Shown here: one piece after another, positions 17,515 to 26,460 of the stretch
Numbering within the stretch: the stretch's first letter is position 1
Layout of the letters: the number at the start of each line of letters is the position of its first letter
DNA from: Klebsiella pneumoniae
GTDB taxonomy: Bacteria > Myxococcota_A > UBA796 > SXON01
Direction of reading: 5' to 3'
Assembly: GCA_945862325.1 (NCBI GenBank)
Contig: CAMAXZ010000006.1
Coordinates: 62,001-126,000, forward strand
DNA: 64,000 bases
Notes under the pieces: model-generated
The model's database searches: none
What the model saw: only the letters and a program-made list of their open reading frames with translations
What the model was told of the DNA's origin: nothing
Position numbers and translations under genes: made by a program

Positions 17515-17827
17515 CCGTGGGGCTCCCGACGATCAGGTTGCCCACGCCACCGCAGTGCTGGGTCATGTCGCCGAGCCGGTGGGCGGGCTTGTCGTTGATG
17601 AACACCGTCCCGGAGCCCTTCGCCGCCTTCCACTGGTTGGGGCCACAGCACGCGGCGTGCACGCCCGGGTCGCCGACGCGGAGCGCCGGGAGCCCGTTGA
17701 CCATGACGTCGGGGGAGCCGGAGGTGGCGGGCCCCGTGGCGGGGTGCGGGCAGGCGGGGCAGCCGTGCGCGTCGGCGGGGACCATCGCGTTGTCGGAAAC
17801 TCGACCTTGGGGCGGCATGGGGCACAT
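17498..17827 (-). CDS. PAAR-repeat protein (orphan spike-tip type)
   Basis: A 109-residue protein with the repeated beta-hairpin pattern of PAAR tip proteins: ATSGSPDVMVNGLPALRVGDPGVH in the first half and SGTVFINDKPAHRLGDMTQHCGG in the second, ending VGNLIVGSPTVIVGG. An HGCPACPH cluster near residues 21-28 and further His/Cys residues could bind the metal ion at the cone tip. PAAR proteins sharpen the spike of type VI secretion systems and related contractile injectors. No VgrG, Hcp, sheath or effector gene is present here, and there is no C-terminal toxin extension. ATG 17827 is used; ATG 17815 is a possible alternative. Confidence 0.85.
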   Translation of the reverse strand: MCPMPPQGRVSDNAMVPADAHGCPACPHPATGPATSGSPDVMVNGLPALRVGDPGVHAACCGPNQWKAAKGSGTVFINDKPAHRLGDMTQHCGGVGNLIVGSPTVIVGG

Positions 17828-17925
17828 CTCCGAGGGCGAAGCGTAGCACGCGCCTGTCCGGTCGGCGGCGGGTTACGGTCGTGTGTCGCTCTCGGCCCCG
17901 GAGGCCGCGGGCCCGGAGTCGCCCG

Positions 17926-19851
17926 GTGTTCCTCTCGCTGCTTCCTGCCTTCTTCGCGTGCACGTCCGACGGCGAGGACACGGGCGTGCCGTCGCGACCC
18001 TACTCCGACTGCGACCCGATCGCCGCGGACACGTGCGCCGCGCCCTTCCCGTCGAGCTTCTGGGAGGCGGAGGACCCTTCGTCGCCGACGGGGGTGCGCG
18101 TGGCGCTCGGCCCGACGACCCTCCCGCTCACCAAGCGCGGCTACCAGCCTGACCCGTACGCGTGGAACCGCCTCGACGGCTGGTCGCCGCTGACGCCGCT
18201 GCTCGCCCGATTCCCGAACCTGGACGTCTCGACCTTGCCCGGGCACACGAACATCGAGGCGTCCCTCGCGTCGGACAGCCCGCTGATCCTCGTCGATCTC
18301 GACACCGGCGAGCGCCGCCCCGTGTGGGCGGAGCTCGACGTCTCGGGCGAACGCCTGGTCGGCGCGGAGTCCTTGATGATCCGCCAGGTCGCTCCCCTCG
18401 CCAACGGGCATCACTACGCGGTCGCCCTGCGCGGGCTGCGCGACACCTCGGGCGCCGCGATCGCGCCGACCGAGGGCTTCCGCGCCCTGCGGGACGAGGT
18501 CGCGACGGACAACTGGGACATCGAGGGGCGCCGCGCCACGTACGACCGGATCTTCGCCGCGTTGGAGGCCGAGGGCTGGCGGCGCGACGAGGTCGTGCTC
18601 GCGTGGGACTTCCACGTGGGCAGCAAGGAGGGCATCACCGGGCGGGCGCGCTTCCTGCGCGACGACGCGCTCGCCTGGGCGGGCGACGCGGGCCCCCCGT
18701 ACACCATCACCGAAGTGAACGACGAGGTGAGCGAAACCATCTGGCGCGAGGTGAAGGGGACGTTCCAAGCCCCGTTGTACACGGACTTCGACGGGAGCGG
18801 GAGCGTCCTGACGCGCGGCGCGGACGGCATGCCCTACCAGAACGGCGAGACGGAGGTGCCGTTCACGATCCGCATCCCGCGCACCGCGCAGACCAACCCG
18901 CGGGCGCTTCGCCTGGTGCAGTACGGGCACGGGCTGCTCGGCGGCCAGGGAGAGGTCGAGGGGGGGTACCTGGGCGAGGTGGCGGATCGTTACGGGTACG
19001 TGTTGTTCGCCGTCGATTGGACGGGGATGAAGGGCGAGGACGCCTCCGAGATCCCGGTCATGATCGCCACGGAGATCGACAAGTTCCACATGATCGCCGA
19101 GCGCACCCACCAGGGCTTCGTCGAGTTCACGCTCGCGGCGGTGATGATGCAGGGCGCGATGGCCGCGGACGCCGCGCTGGCGGTCACCGACCCCGAGTCG
19201 GGCGCATCGGTGCCGATCGTCGACCCGACCGAGGTGTGGTACTACGGCAACTCTCAAGGGGCGATCCTCGGAGGCGCCTATGTGGCGCTCTCTCCGGTGA
19301 TCGAGCGCGCCACCCTCGGGGTGGGCGGCGCGCCCTACAGCCTGCTGCTGTCGCGCTCGTCGGACTTCACGCCGTTCTTCTCGCTCTTTCAGGCGGTCTA
19401 CCCCAACCAGCGGGACATCTCCCTCTGGATGGTGCTCATGCAGTCGATCTGGGACTCGGGGGAGTCTTCGGGCTTCGCCAATCACATGGTGTCGGACGGC
19501 ATCGAGGGGGCCCCGACCAAGCAGGTGCTGCTCCAGGACGCCCTGGGCGACGCGCAGGTCACCACCCTCGGGGCCCACGTCATGGCGCGGGCGTACGGCG
19601 CCTCCCAGCCGGGCGAGCCGGTGCGGGCGGTCTACGGGGTCCCGACCGTCCCGTCCGGCTCGGTGGTCAATGCCCTGGCCGAGTACGCGCACGGCGCGCC
19701 GCCCGAGCCGGTGGAGAACATCCCGCCGGACGAGGAGCACGACACCCACGAGAGCACGCGCCGCACGGTCGCGGCGCAGGAGCAGATGGACACGTTCTTC
19801 CGTACCGGTACGGTGGTGTCGTACTGCGACGGGGCGTGCGATCCGGAGTAG
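17926..19851 (+). CDS. Alpha/beta-hydrolase (lipase-like) lipoprotein
   Basis: A 641-residue predicted lipoprotein. GTG 17926 is chosen over an upstream GTG at 17881 because it directly begins a signal peptide VFLSLLPAFFAC with a lipobox Cys at 12 and has GGAG eight bases upstream. The second half has an alpha/beta-hydrolase core: VQYGHGLLGG (oxyanion strand), VLFAVDWTGM, and the nucleophile elbow GNSQG with Ser443. A His near DEEHDTHEST could complete the triad. The substrate is unknown; large bacterial extracellular lipases share this layout. The 75-base gap to the M32 gene holds no clear signal. Confidence 0.78.
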   Translation: MFLSLLPAFFACTSDGEDTGVPSRPYSDCDPIAADTCAAPFPSSFWEAEDPSSPTGVRVALGPTTLPLTKRGYQPDPYAWNRLDGWSPLTPLLARFPNLDVSTLPGHTNIEASLASDSPLILVDLDTGERRPVWAELDVSGERLVGAESLMIRQVAPLANGHHYAVALRGLRDTSGAAIAPTEGFRALRDEVATDNWDIEGRRATYDRIFAALEAEGWRRDEVVLAWDFHVGSKEGITGRARFLRDDALAWAGDAGPPYTITEVNDEVSETIWREVKGTFQAPLYTDFDGSGSVLTRGADGMPYQNGETEVPFTIRIPRTAQTNPRALRLVQYGHGLLGGQGEVEGGYLGEVADRYGYVLFAVDWTGMKGEDASEIPVMIATEIDKFHMIAERTHQGFVEFTLAAVMMQGAMAADAALAVTDPESGASVPIVDPTEVWYYGNSQGAILGGAYVALSPVIERATLGVGGAPYSLLLSRSSDFTPFFSLFQAVYPNQRDISLWMVLMQSIWDSGESSGFANHMVSDGIEGAPTKQVLLQDALGDAQVTTLGAHVMARAYGASQPGEPVRAVYGVPTVPSGSVVNALAEYAHGAPPEPVENIPPDEEHDTHESTRRTVAAQEQMDTFFRTGTVVSYCDGACDPE

Positions 19852-19922
19852 GGCCCCGCGCGATCAGCGCTGCGGCGTGAGGTTCACTGCGCCGGTGGAG
19901 TATACCCGCACCGCCTCGGGGC

Positions 19923-21410
19923 TCAGCCCCGCGACACGCCGTACAACGCCCCGTGCCGCCGCCAGAGATGGTCGACGAAATCGCTCACGGCGTCGCGATC
20001 GCCCACGGCGTCGCGGATGATGTCGGGGGCGTCGACCTCGGCGCCGCGGCGGTGCACGTGCTCGCGCAACCAGCCGAGGACGCCGCCGAAGCGGCCGGCG
20101 GCGACGTCGTCCCACAGCGTCGGGAGCGCCGCCTCGATCGTCGCCCCGAGGCTCGCGGCCCAGAGGTTGCCGATGGTGTAGCTCGGGAAGTACCCGAACA
20201 GGCCGCCGCTCCAGTGCACGTCCTGTAGGACCCCCTCCGACGGTCGCTCGGCGACCACGCCGACGTGCCGTCGGTACGCTTCGTCCCAGGCGGCGGGCAG
20301 GTCGGCCGCCTGCAGGCGCCCCTCGACCACGCCGAGCTCGAGCTCGAACCGAGCGAGGATGTGAAGGTTGTAGGTCGCTTCGTCGGCCTGCACGCGGATC
20401 AGCGAACGCTCCACGCGGTTGAGCGCGCCGTACACGACGTCGGGGTCGATCGCCAGGTCGGGCCAGATCCCGGCCATCCGCGGCGCGAGGTACGCGCAGA
20501 AGGGCCGGGAGCGCCCGATGAAGTTCTCCCAGAAGCGGCTTTGGGACTCGTGAAGGCCCATGCCTGCGGCCCGATCGAGCCCGGTGCCCGGGCGATCCGT
20601 GCGGAGCCCCTGCTCGTAGAGCCCGTGCCCGGCTTCGTGCACCGTGCCACCGAGCGACGCCACGAACGACGGCCCGCGGTAGTGTGTGGTGATCCGCACA
20701 TCGGTAGGGTCGAGGCCGATCGTGAACGGGTGCTCGCTGACGTCGAGGCGGCCGCGGGTCTTGTCGAAGCCGAGGTCCGTCAGCACGCGTGCGGAGAGGC
20801 GCTTCTGACCATCGATGTCGAGGGCAGGCGACCAGTCCGCCGGGTGCGGGCGGCCCTCGATCGCCGCGAGGAAGGTCCGCAGCTCGTCGCCGAGCCGGGT
20901 GAACATGGGGCGCAGGGCGGCGACGGTGCTGCCGGGGTCGTAGTCCTCGAGCAGGGCGTCGTAGGGGTGGTCCGCGTAGCCGTAGCAGTCGACCTGCTGG
21001 CGCACGAGGTCGATCAGACGCTGGAGGGGCGCCTCGAACGCGCTGAAGTCGTCGGCGCGGCGCGCCTCCATCCACGCGTGGAACGCGACGTGGCGCGCTT
21101 CGGTGAGCGCTTCGACGAGCGAGGAGGGGATGCAGGTCGCGCGGCGGTAACGACGCCCCGCGAGCCGCACCGCCGCGGTCTGGGTGGCGTCGAGCGGACC
21201 CGCGTCCAGCGCCGCGATCCACTCGCCGATGACCGGCTCGACGGCGCGCTGGTGCAGAAGCTTGCCCAAGGCCGTCGCCTGGCGGCCGCGGCTCGCCGCC
21301 GCGCCTTCCGGCATCGTGGTCTGCTGATCCCACTCGAGGAGCGCGGACGCCCCGCCGAGCGCGTCGAGCTCCTCGTTGCGTTCCTTCAGCGCGTCCCAGG
21401 GGGTCGACAT
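19923..21410 (-). CDS. M32 family metallocarboxypeptidase (carboxypeptidase Taq type)
   Basis: A 495-residue cytosolic enzyme of normal family length. The zinc site HEAGH is at residues 258-262 in GGTVHEAGHGLYEQGL, and a downstream GMGLHESQSRFWENFIGR segment supplies the third ligand Glu and the family HES signature. DPTDVRITTHY and IRVQADEATYNLHI are further M32 hallmarks. It removes C-terminal residues from peptides, with broad specificity. ATG 21410 has GGAG eight bases upstream. It is divergent from the YkgJ gene (35 bp gap), so promoters must be compact. Confidence 0.93.
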   Translation of the reverse strand: MSTPWDALKERNEELDALGGASALLEWDQQTTMPEGAAASRGRQATALGKLLHQRAVEPVIGEWIAALDAGPLDATQTAAVRLAGRRYRRATCIPSSLVEALTEARHVAFHAWMEARRADDFSAFEAPLQRLIDLVRQQVDCYGYADHPYDALLEDYDPGSTVAALRPMFTRLGDELRTFLAAIEGRPHPADWSPALDIDGQKRLSARVLTDLGFDKTRGRLDVSEHPFTIGLDPTDVRITTHYRGPSFVASLGGTVHEAGHGLYEQGLRTDRPGTGLDRAAGMGLHESQSRFWENFIGRSRPFCAYLAPRMAGIWPDLAIDPDVVYGALNRVERSLIRVQADEATYNLHILARFELELGVVEGRLQAADLPAAWDEAYRRHVGVVAERPSEGVLQDVHWSGGLFGYFPSYTIGNLWAASLGATIEAALPTLWDDVAAGRFGGVLGWLREHVHRRGAEVDAPDIIRDAVGDRDAVSDFVDHLWRRHGALYGVSRG

Positions 21411-21445
21411 CGGAGCTCCTTCGGTCGGGGTACGTATGGCGTCCG

Positions 21446-22084
21446 ATGGGTACGCCGCAAACCCTCACGTTGCCCGCCGCCTCGTCGCCCGAGGCGAACG
21501 CCGCGCTGACCGAGATGCTGCGCGCGTTGCAGGACGCCCTCCGTGTCGCGCCGCAGGCCGCGCCGACGCCCGCGCTCCCGCGGGAGGCCCGCGAGGCCCT
21601 GGCGCGCGCGCTCGTGGCGCACGACGCCTACGTGGCGGTGGTGCGCGCCTCTACGCCGATGTCGTGCGCGGCCGGGTGCGTCGCCTGTTGCCACGACAAC
21701 CCGCGTGGGGTCAGCGGCGGCGAGATCGACCTGCTCGCGGCGGCGGTCGCCGCGCTCCCCGACGGGGCGGCGGTGTTCGCGGCGTTCGCCGCCTCTGCCC
21801 GTGATCCCCTGCCGGCCGACGCGCATCGGGCGGCGCGGCGCCCGTGTCCCTTGCTCCGCGGCGGCCTCTGTGCCCTCTACGCCGCGCGCCCCGTCGCGTG
21901 CCGCGCCTTCCACGCGATCACCCCCGCGGCGTTCTGCGACCCGGCGCACCCGTCCTACGCCGACCGGATGAACCCCCACCTGGACCCGCCGGCGGTCCTC
22001 GTCCAGGCCCTGCGGGTGCTCGCCGCTCGGCACGGGCTGCCGCCGTCGATCGACCTGCACGCCGGCATGGCGGCGTACGCGTGA
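21446..22084 (+). CDS. YkgJ-family cysteine-cluster protein
   Basis: A 212-residue protein carrying the YkgJ-type (zinc or iron-sulphur chelating) cluster CAAGCVACC starting at Cys74, with further conserved cysteines in RPCPLLRGGLCALYAARPVACRAFH. The RPxxCR motif is characteristic of the family. Its function is unknown. The GTGA stop-start overlap with the following helicase gene shows coupled translation, suggesting the two proteins work together. Confidence 0.85.
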   Translation: MGTPQTLTLPAASSPEANAALTEMLRALQDALRVAPQAAPTPALPREAREALARALVAHDAYVAVVRASTPMSCAAGCVACCHDNPRGVSGGEIDLLAAAVAALPDGAAVFAAFAASARDPLPADAHRAARRPCPLLRGGLCALYAARPVACRAFHAITPAAFCDPAHPSYADRMNPHLDPPAVLVQALRVLAARHGLPPSIDLHAGMAAYA

Positions 22085-24438
22085 GCCTGCGCTGGAACGA
22101 CGCGGCGCGGACGCTCGACCTGTCCGTGCACGATCTGCTCGACGCCGAGGCGGTGCACGTGCGCCGGCTCGCGATGTCGGGGCGCGCCCGGCTCGCCGCG
22201 GGCGTGGCGTTGCACAAGGCGGTCCAGCGCGACCGGGCCGAGGAGGACGAGGGGTTCCGCGCCGAGGAGCGCGTGCGCCACACGGTGACCGTGCGCGGAT
22301 GGGCCTGCACCGTGCACGGCCGCGTGGATGGGGTGCTGGAGCTGGGCGACGCCACGCTCGTGGAGGAGATCAAGTCCACGGGGCTCGACGCGGACGCGCT
22401 GCACGAGGCCGAGGGCTTCCCGACGTGGGAGCGGCAATTGGCCTGGTACGTGCATTTTTTGCGCGTGGCGGGGCGGCCGGCCCCGACGGGGGTGCTGCGC
22501 GTGGTTTCGCTCGTCGACGGGGCTCAGCGCGCCTTTCGAGTAGATGAACGCCCGGAGATGGCGGAAGCCCTCGTGGCGCGCCTCGACCCGCGGGTGCGCG
22601 CGCGCGAGGAGCGGCTCCTCCGCGCGTCGATTCGACGCCTCGCGACGGTGCCCTTCCCGCACGCGGAGGTGCGGCCCGGGCAGCGCGAGGCGGCGGAGCG
22701 GGTTTGCGCCGCCGTGCGGTCCGGGCGCCACCTCCTGCTCGTGGCGCCGACGGGCACCGGCAAGACCGCCGCGCTGCTGCACGGCGCGCTCCGCGCCGCG
22801 TTCCGCGACGACCTGCGTCTGTTCTGGGCGACGTCGCGCACCACGCAGCAGGCCGTGGTCGAGGCCACGCTGGAGTCCATCGCGGCCCGAGGGCTCGACG
22901 TCCGTGCCGTGACGCTTCGCGCGCGTGAGAAGGCCTGCTTGAACGGGGTTGTCGACTGTCGGCCGGAGGTGTGCCCGTACGCGGACCGCTATGCCGAGCG
23001 GGTGGAGGCGGCGCTCGCCGCGCTGCCGGACCGCGTCGACGGCGACGCGTGCGCGGCGGTCGGGCGGGCGCACCGGGTGTGCCCGTACGAGCTGGCGTTG
23101 GACCGCGCCGCGACCGCGGACGTCGTCATCGGCGACTCGAACTGGGTGTTCGAGCCGGGACGCCGGGCGCTCGCCGACGAGCCGGATTGGACGGTGATCT
23201 TCGACGAAGCGCATCAACTCCCGGATCGGGCGTCGGACGCGCTCTCGCCGGAGCTGAGCCGCGCCGCCGTGGACGGCGCGCTCGCGATGATCCCCGCGGA
23301 AGGGGCGTGGCTCGCGTTCGCGCGGCTCGCGGCCGACATCTCCGACGCCGTGGACGACGCGCCCCTGCTGACCGTCGGCGAGGTCGAGGGGGCGGCGGAG
23401 GCCGAGGCGATCGTCGAGCTCGATCGCCGTCGATGGGACGATCTTCGCGACCGCGTCGACGAGCTGGCGATCGACCACGCGGTCCTGCGCCTGCGGGCGC
23501 CGCTCCGCGAGGACGGCGGCGAAGACCCCTGGGAGACCCTCGCGCGCGCCACGATCCGGTTCGTCGACGCGCTCGACCGCGCCGGCGACGAGACCGTCGC
23601 CCTCTGGCGCCCGTTGGGGCTCCGCCTGGTCAACCGCGACCCCTCGCGGGTCCTCGGGCCGCGCTTCGGGGCGGTGCGGAGCGTCGTGTGCACGAGCGCC
23701 ACCCTCACGCCGACGTGGTTCTTCCGCGAGCGCTGCGGGCTCGACCCCGACCGCGTGGACGAGCACGTCGTCGAACCGAGCTTTCCGCCCGAGAATCGTC
23801 GGGTGCTCACCGTGCCCGGCGTGTCCACCGCCTACGCGAAGCGCGACGCGCACCGCGAGAGCATCGTGGAGATTCTCCAGAAGACGGTCGAGGCGGTGCC
23901 GGGGAACGTCGCGTTGTACTTCGGGAGCTTCGATCAGCTCGACGACCTCCTCGGCGACTGCGCGTGGCCGGAGCGTGAGGTCCTTCGTCAGGCCCGTGGG
24001 CTCTCCGACGAGGCGCGCGCCGCGCTCCTCGCGCGGATGCGCGACGCCCCGGACGGACGCCCCAGGGTGCTCGCCGCGGTGCTCGGCGGGGTGTTCGCCG
24101 AGGGGGTCGACCTGCCGGGCGCGGCGCTGCGCGCCGTGGTCGTCGTCGGGCCCTCCCTCCCGCCGCCCTCCGCGGAGCTGGCGCTGCGGCGAGCCTGGTG
24201 GGAAGAGCGCTTCGACGACGGCTTCGACCTCTCCAGCATCCAGCCCGGCATGACGCGGGTTGTGCAGGCCGCCGGCCGCGTGGTGCGCTCCGCCGACGAG
24301 CGCGGGCTCGTCGTGCTCCTGTGTGCGCGCTTCCTCCAGCACGCCTACGCGGCGTACCTCCCGTCGTGGTGGGACGTGCACAAGGCGCGACGCCCCTGGA
24401 TCGAGGCCGCGGAGTTCTTCGCGGGCGATCCGGCGTGA
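22081..24438 (+). CDS. XPD/DinG-type ATP-dependent DNA helicase fused to N-terminal PD-(D/E)xK nuclease domain
   Basis: A 785-residue fusion starting at GTG 22081. Residues 1 to about 170 look like a RecB/Cas4-type nuclease: Asp83 in GRVDGV, Glu96-x-Lys98 in VEEIKST, and a QxxxY motif (Gln119, Tyr123). The helicase follows: Walker A PTGTGKT at 223-229, DEAH at 375-378, and motif VI QAAGRVVRS. Between motifs I and II are four cysteines (EKACLNGVVDC, PEVCPY, HRVCPYE and DACAAV region) placed as for the XPD/DinG 4Fe-4S cluster. It should unwind DNA 5' to 3' and perhaps cleave it, consistent with repair. It is translationally coupled to the YkgJ-type protein. Confidence 0.88.
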   Translation: MSLRWNDAARTLDLSVHDLLDAEAVHVRRLAMSGRARLAAGVALHKAVQRDRAEEDEGFRAEERVRHTVTVRGWACTVHGRVDGVLELGDATLVEEIKSTGLDADALHEAEGFPTWERQLAWYVHFLRVAGRPAPTGVLRVVSLVDGAQRAFRVDERPEMAEALVARLDPRVRAREERLLRASIRRLATVPFPHAEVRPGQREAAERVCAAVRSGRHLLLVAPTGTGKTAALLHGALRAAFRDDLRLFWATSRTTQQAVVEATLESIAARGLDVRAVTLRAREKACLNGVVDCRPEVCPYADRYAERVEAALAALPDRVDGDACAAVGRAHRVCPYELALDRAATADVVIGDSNWVFEPGRRALADEPDWTVIFDEAHQLPDRASDALSPELSRAAVDGALAMIPAEGAWLAFARLAADISDAVDDAPLLTVGEVEGAAEAEAIVELDRRRWDDLRDRVDELAIDHAVLRLRAPLREDGGEDPWETLARATIRFVDALDRAGDETVALWRPLGLRLVNRDPSRVLGPRFGAVRSVVCTSATLTPTWFFRERCGLDPDRVDEHVVEPSFPPENRRVLTVPGVSTAYAKRDAHRESIVEILQKTVEAVPGNVALYFGSFDQLDDLLGDCAWPEREVLRQARGLSDEARAALLARMRDAPDGRPRVLAAVLGGVFAEGVDLPGAALRAVVVVGPSLPPPSAELALRRAWWEERFDDGFDLSSIQPGMTRVVQAAGRVVRSADERGLVVLLCARFLQHAYAAYLPSWWDVHKARRPWIEAAEFFAGDPA

Positions 24439-24475
24439 GCCCACGCGGCTATGATGCCCGCAGCCGGAGCCGCCC

Positions 24476-26410
24476 GTGATCGTCGCCCCTCTCGCCCTCA
24501 CGCTCCTCGCGTGTCAGGACTACAACCTGAACAAGACCGCCGGCCGCGACGGCGCGGACGACACCGCCGACGGCACCGGCTCCGACACCGACGGCGACGA
24601 CACCGACGACTTCGACGACGGCGATCCCGACAACTGCGGGGCCCGCGAGATCCCCGCGGCCGACCTCGCCCAGAACGACGAGTGCTACACGGAGGGCCCC
24701 ACCGTCGGCAGCTTCACGCCCGTCGTGGAGTGGTCGAAGGCCACCTGGCGGACGGAGCCGTCGTCGGCGAACATCATGATGATGCCGGCCGTCGGCTCGC
24801 TCACCGACGACGACGGCGACGGCGACGCCGATGCGGACGACGTCCCGGACATCGTCGTCGTCACCTACGGCGACGTCGGCACGCTCCGCGCGCTGAGCGG
24901 CGACGGCGGCGACGAGCTCTGGAGCGCCACGGGGAACTCCCTCCAGGTCACCGGCGGCGTCGCCCTCGGCGATCTCGACGGGGACGGGTGGACCGACATC
25001 GTGGCGGTCACGGCGGACCGCGTGAAGGCCTTCGACGCGGCCGGCACCCTGATGTGGACGAGCGCGTCGCTCTCGGGACTCCTCTACGGCACGTCGGACA
25101 ACCCCGCGATCTCCGACATGAACGGCGACGGGGATCCGGAGATCGTCGTCGGCCGGGCCATCCTCGACAACACCGGGCGCGTCGTGGGTCGCGGCGCTCA
25201 CGGCATGGGGGGCGTCGAGGGCAACAACGTCGGCACGTGCAGCTTCGCCGTCGACATCGACGGCAACGGCGTGCAGGAGGTGGTGACCGGCAACGCGCTG
25301 TACAAGCGCGACGGCACCGCCATCTGGTACAACCGCCAGGACGACGGCTATCCGGCGGTCGGCAATTTCGACGCCGACGACGCCGCGGAGATCGTCGTCA
25401 CGTCCGGCGGCCGCGTGCGCCTTCAGGACGACGACGGCACGGTGCTCTGCACCAACACCATCCCCGGCGCGGGATCGGCGTACTACGGCGGGCCGCCGAC
25501 CGTCGCCGACTTCGACGGCGACGGCGAGGCCGAGTTCGCGGCCGCCGCGGGCTCGCGGTACTCGGTGTTCGAGCGCGATTGCTCCGTGAAGTGGCAGGCC
25601 ACCACCCAGGACGCGTCGAGCGGGAACACCGGCAGCGCGGTGTTCGACTTCGAGGGGGACGGCGTCGCCGAGGCCGTGTACGCGGACGAGCGGCGACTGT
25701 GGGTGTTTGCCGGGCCCGACGGCTCCGTGAAGCTCGAGGGGGCCGAACACACGAACGCGACCTGGCTCGAGTACCCGGCGATCGCCGACGTCGACGCGGA
25801 CGGCCAGGCCGAGATCGTCGTGCCGAACACCGCGAACTTCGACGGGGGCCCGCAGTACAGCGGGCTCACGGTGTTCGGGGACGCCGACGGCTCCTGGCGC
25901 GAGGGCCGCCGCGTCTGGAACCAGCACGCCTACCACATCACGAATGTCACGGACGACGGGGGGATCCCCCGGGCCGCCGACCGAAACTGGCTCACGTACA
26001 ACAACTTCCGGTCGGGCGATCTCGCGCCGGGCGGCGGTTACTCGGGCCCCGATCTCGTGATCGAGGTGCTCGACGTGTGCACGGACGAGTGCGACCGCGG
26101 TCGCCTCACGGTGTGGGTCGTGTTCGGAAACGCCGGCTTCGAGGACGTCGACGAGGACACGTCGGTGAACCTCTACGGCGTGTTCGCCGACGGCTCCGAC
26201 ACGTTGCTCGGCACGGAGCGGGTCGAGGGGACCGTCCGCGCCGGGCGGCGCATGCCGGGCCTCACGTTCGAGATCGACCCTCTGCCCGCCGGCCTGGTAG
26301 ACGTCTACGCCGAAATCGACGATGGTAGCGATCCCGGGGGCGGATCCATCGCCGAGTGCCTCGAGGACAACAACCTCGACCGCTGGAACGAGAACCTCTG
26401 CCCCGAATGA
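24476..26410 (+). CDS. FG-GAP/VCBS-repeat lipoprotein (paralogue 1)
   Basis: A 644-residue exported protein. GTG 24476 begins a signal peptide with lipobox LTLLAC, then an Asp/Thr/Gly-rich linker (residues about 20-50). The body is a beta-propeller of FG-GAP/VCBS repeats with calcium-binding DxDGDG loops: DDDGDGDADADDVPDIV, GDLDGDGWTDIVAV, DMNGDGDPEIVVG, DFDGDGEAEFA. A C-terminal CARDB-like beta-sandwich ends the protein, ending in ECLEDNNLDRWNENLCPE. It is the neighbour and homologue of the next gene. Likely surface-exposed with an adhesive or structural role, but no ligand is known. Confidence 0.85.
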   Translation: MIVAPLALTLLACQDYNLNKTAGRDGADDTADGTGSDTDGDDTDDFDDGDPDNCGAREIPAADLAQNDECYTEGPTVGSFTPVVEWSKATWRTEPSSANIMMMPAVGSLTDDDGDGDADADDVPDIVVVTYGDVGTLRALSGDGGDELWSATGNSLQVTGGVALGDLDGDGWTDIVAVTADRVKAFDAAGTLMWTSASLSGLLYGTSDNPAISDMNGDGDPEIVVGRAILDNTGRVVGRGAHGMGGVEGNNVGTCSFAVDIDGNGVQEVVTGNALYKRDGTAIWYNRQDDGYPAVGNFDADDAAEIVVTSGGRVRLQDDDGTVLCTNTIPGAGSAYYGGPPTVADFDGDGEAEFAAAAGSRYSVFERDCSVKWQATTQDASSGNTGSAVFDFEGDGVAEAVYADERRLWVFAGPDGSVKLEGAEHTNATWLEYPAIADVDADGQAEIVVPNTANFDGGPQYSGLTVFGDADGSWREGRRVWNQHAYHITNVTDDGGIPRAADRNWLTYNNFRSGDLAPGGGYSGPDLVIEVLDVCTDECDRGRLTVWVVFGNAGFEDVDEDTSVNLYGVFADGSDTLLGTERVEGTVRAGRRMPGLTFEIDPLPAGLVDVYAEIDDGSDPGGGSIAECLEDNNLDRWNENLCPE

Positions 26411-26460
26411 CCTCGTCACATCTGCCCGCGCCCAGTCGTACTGGAACCCCGAGGATCCCC

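Noticed and set aside
19864-21468. Arg/Ala-rich frame overlapping the M32 peptidase
   Set aside because: Composition and lack of motifs show a shadow frame of the peptidase; the HEAGH frame is the real gene.
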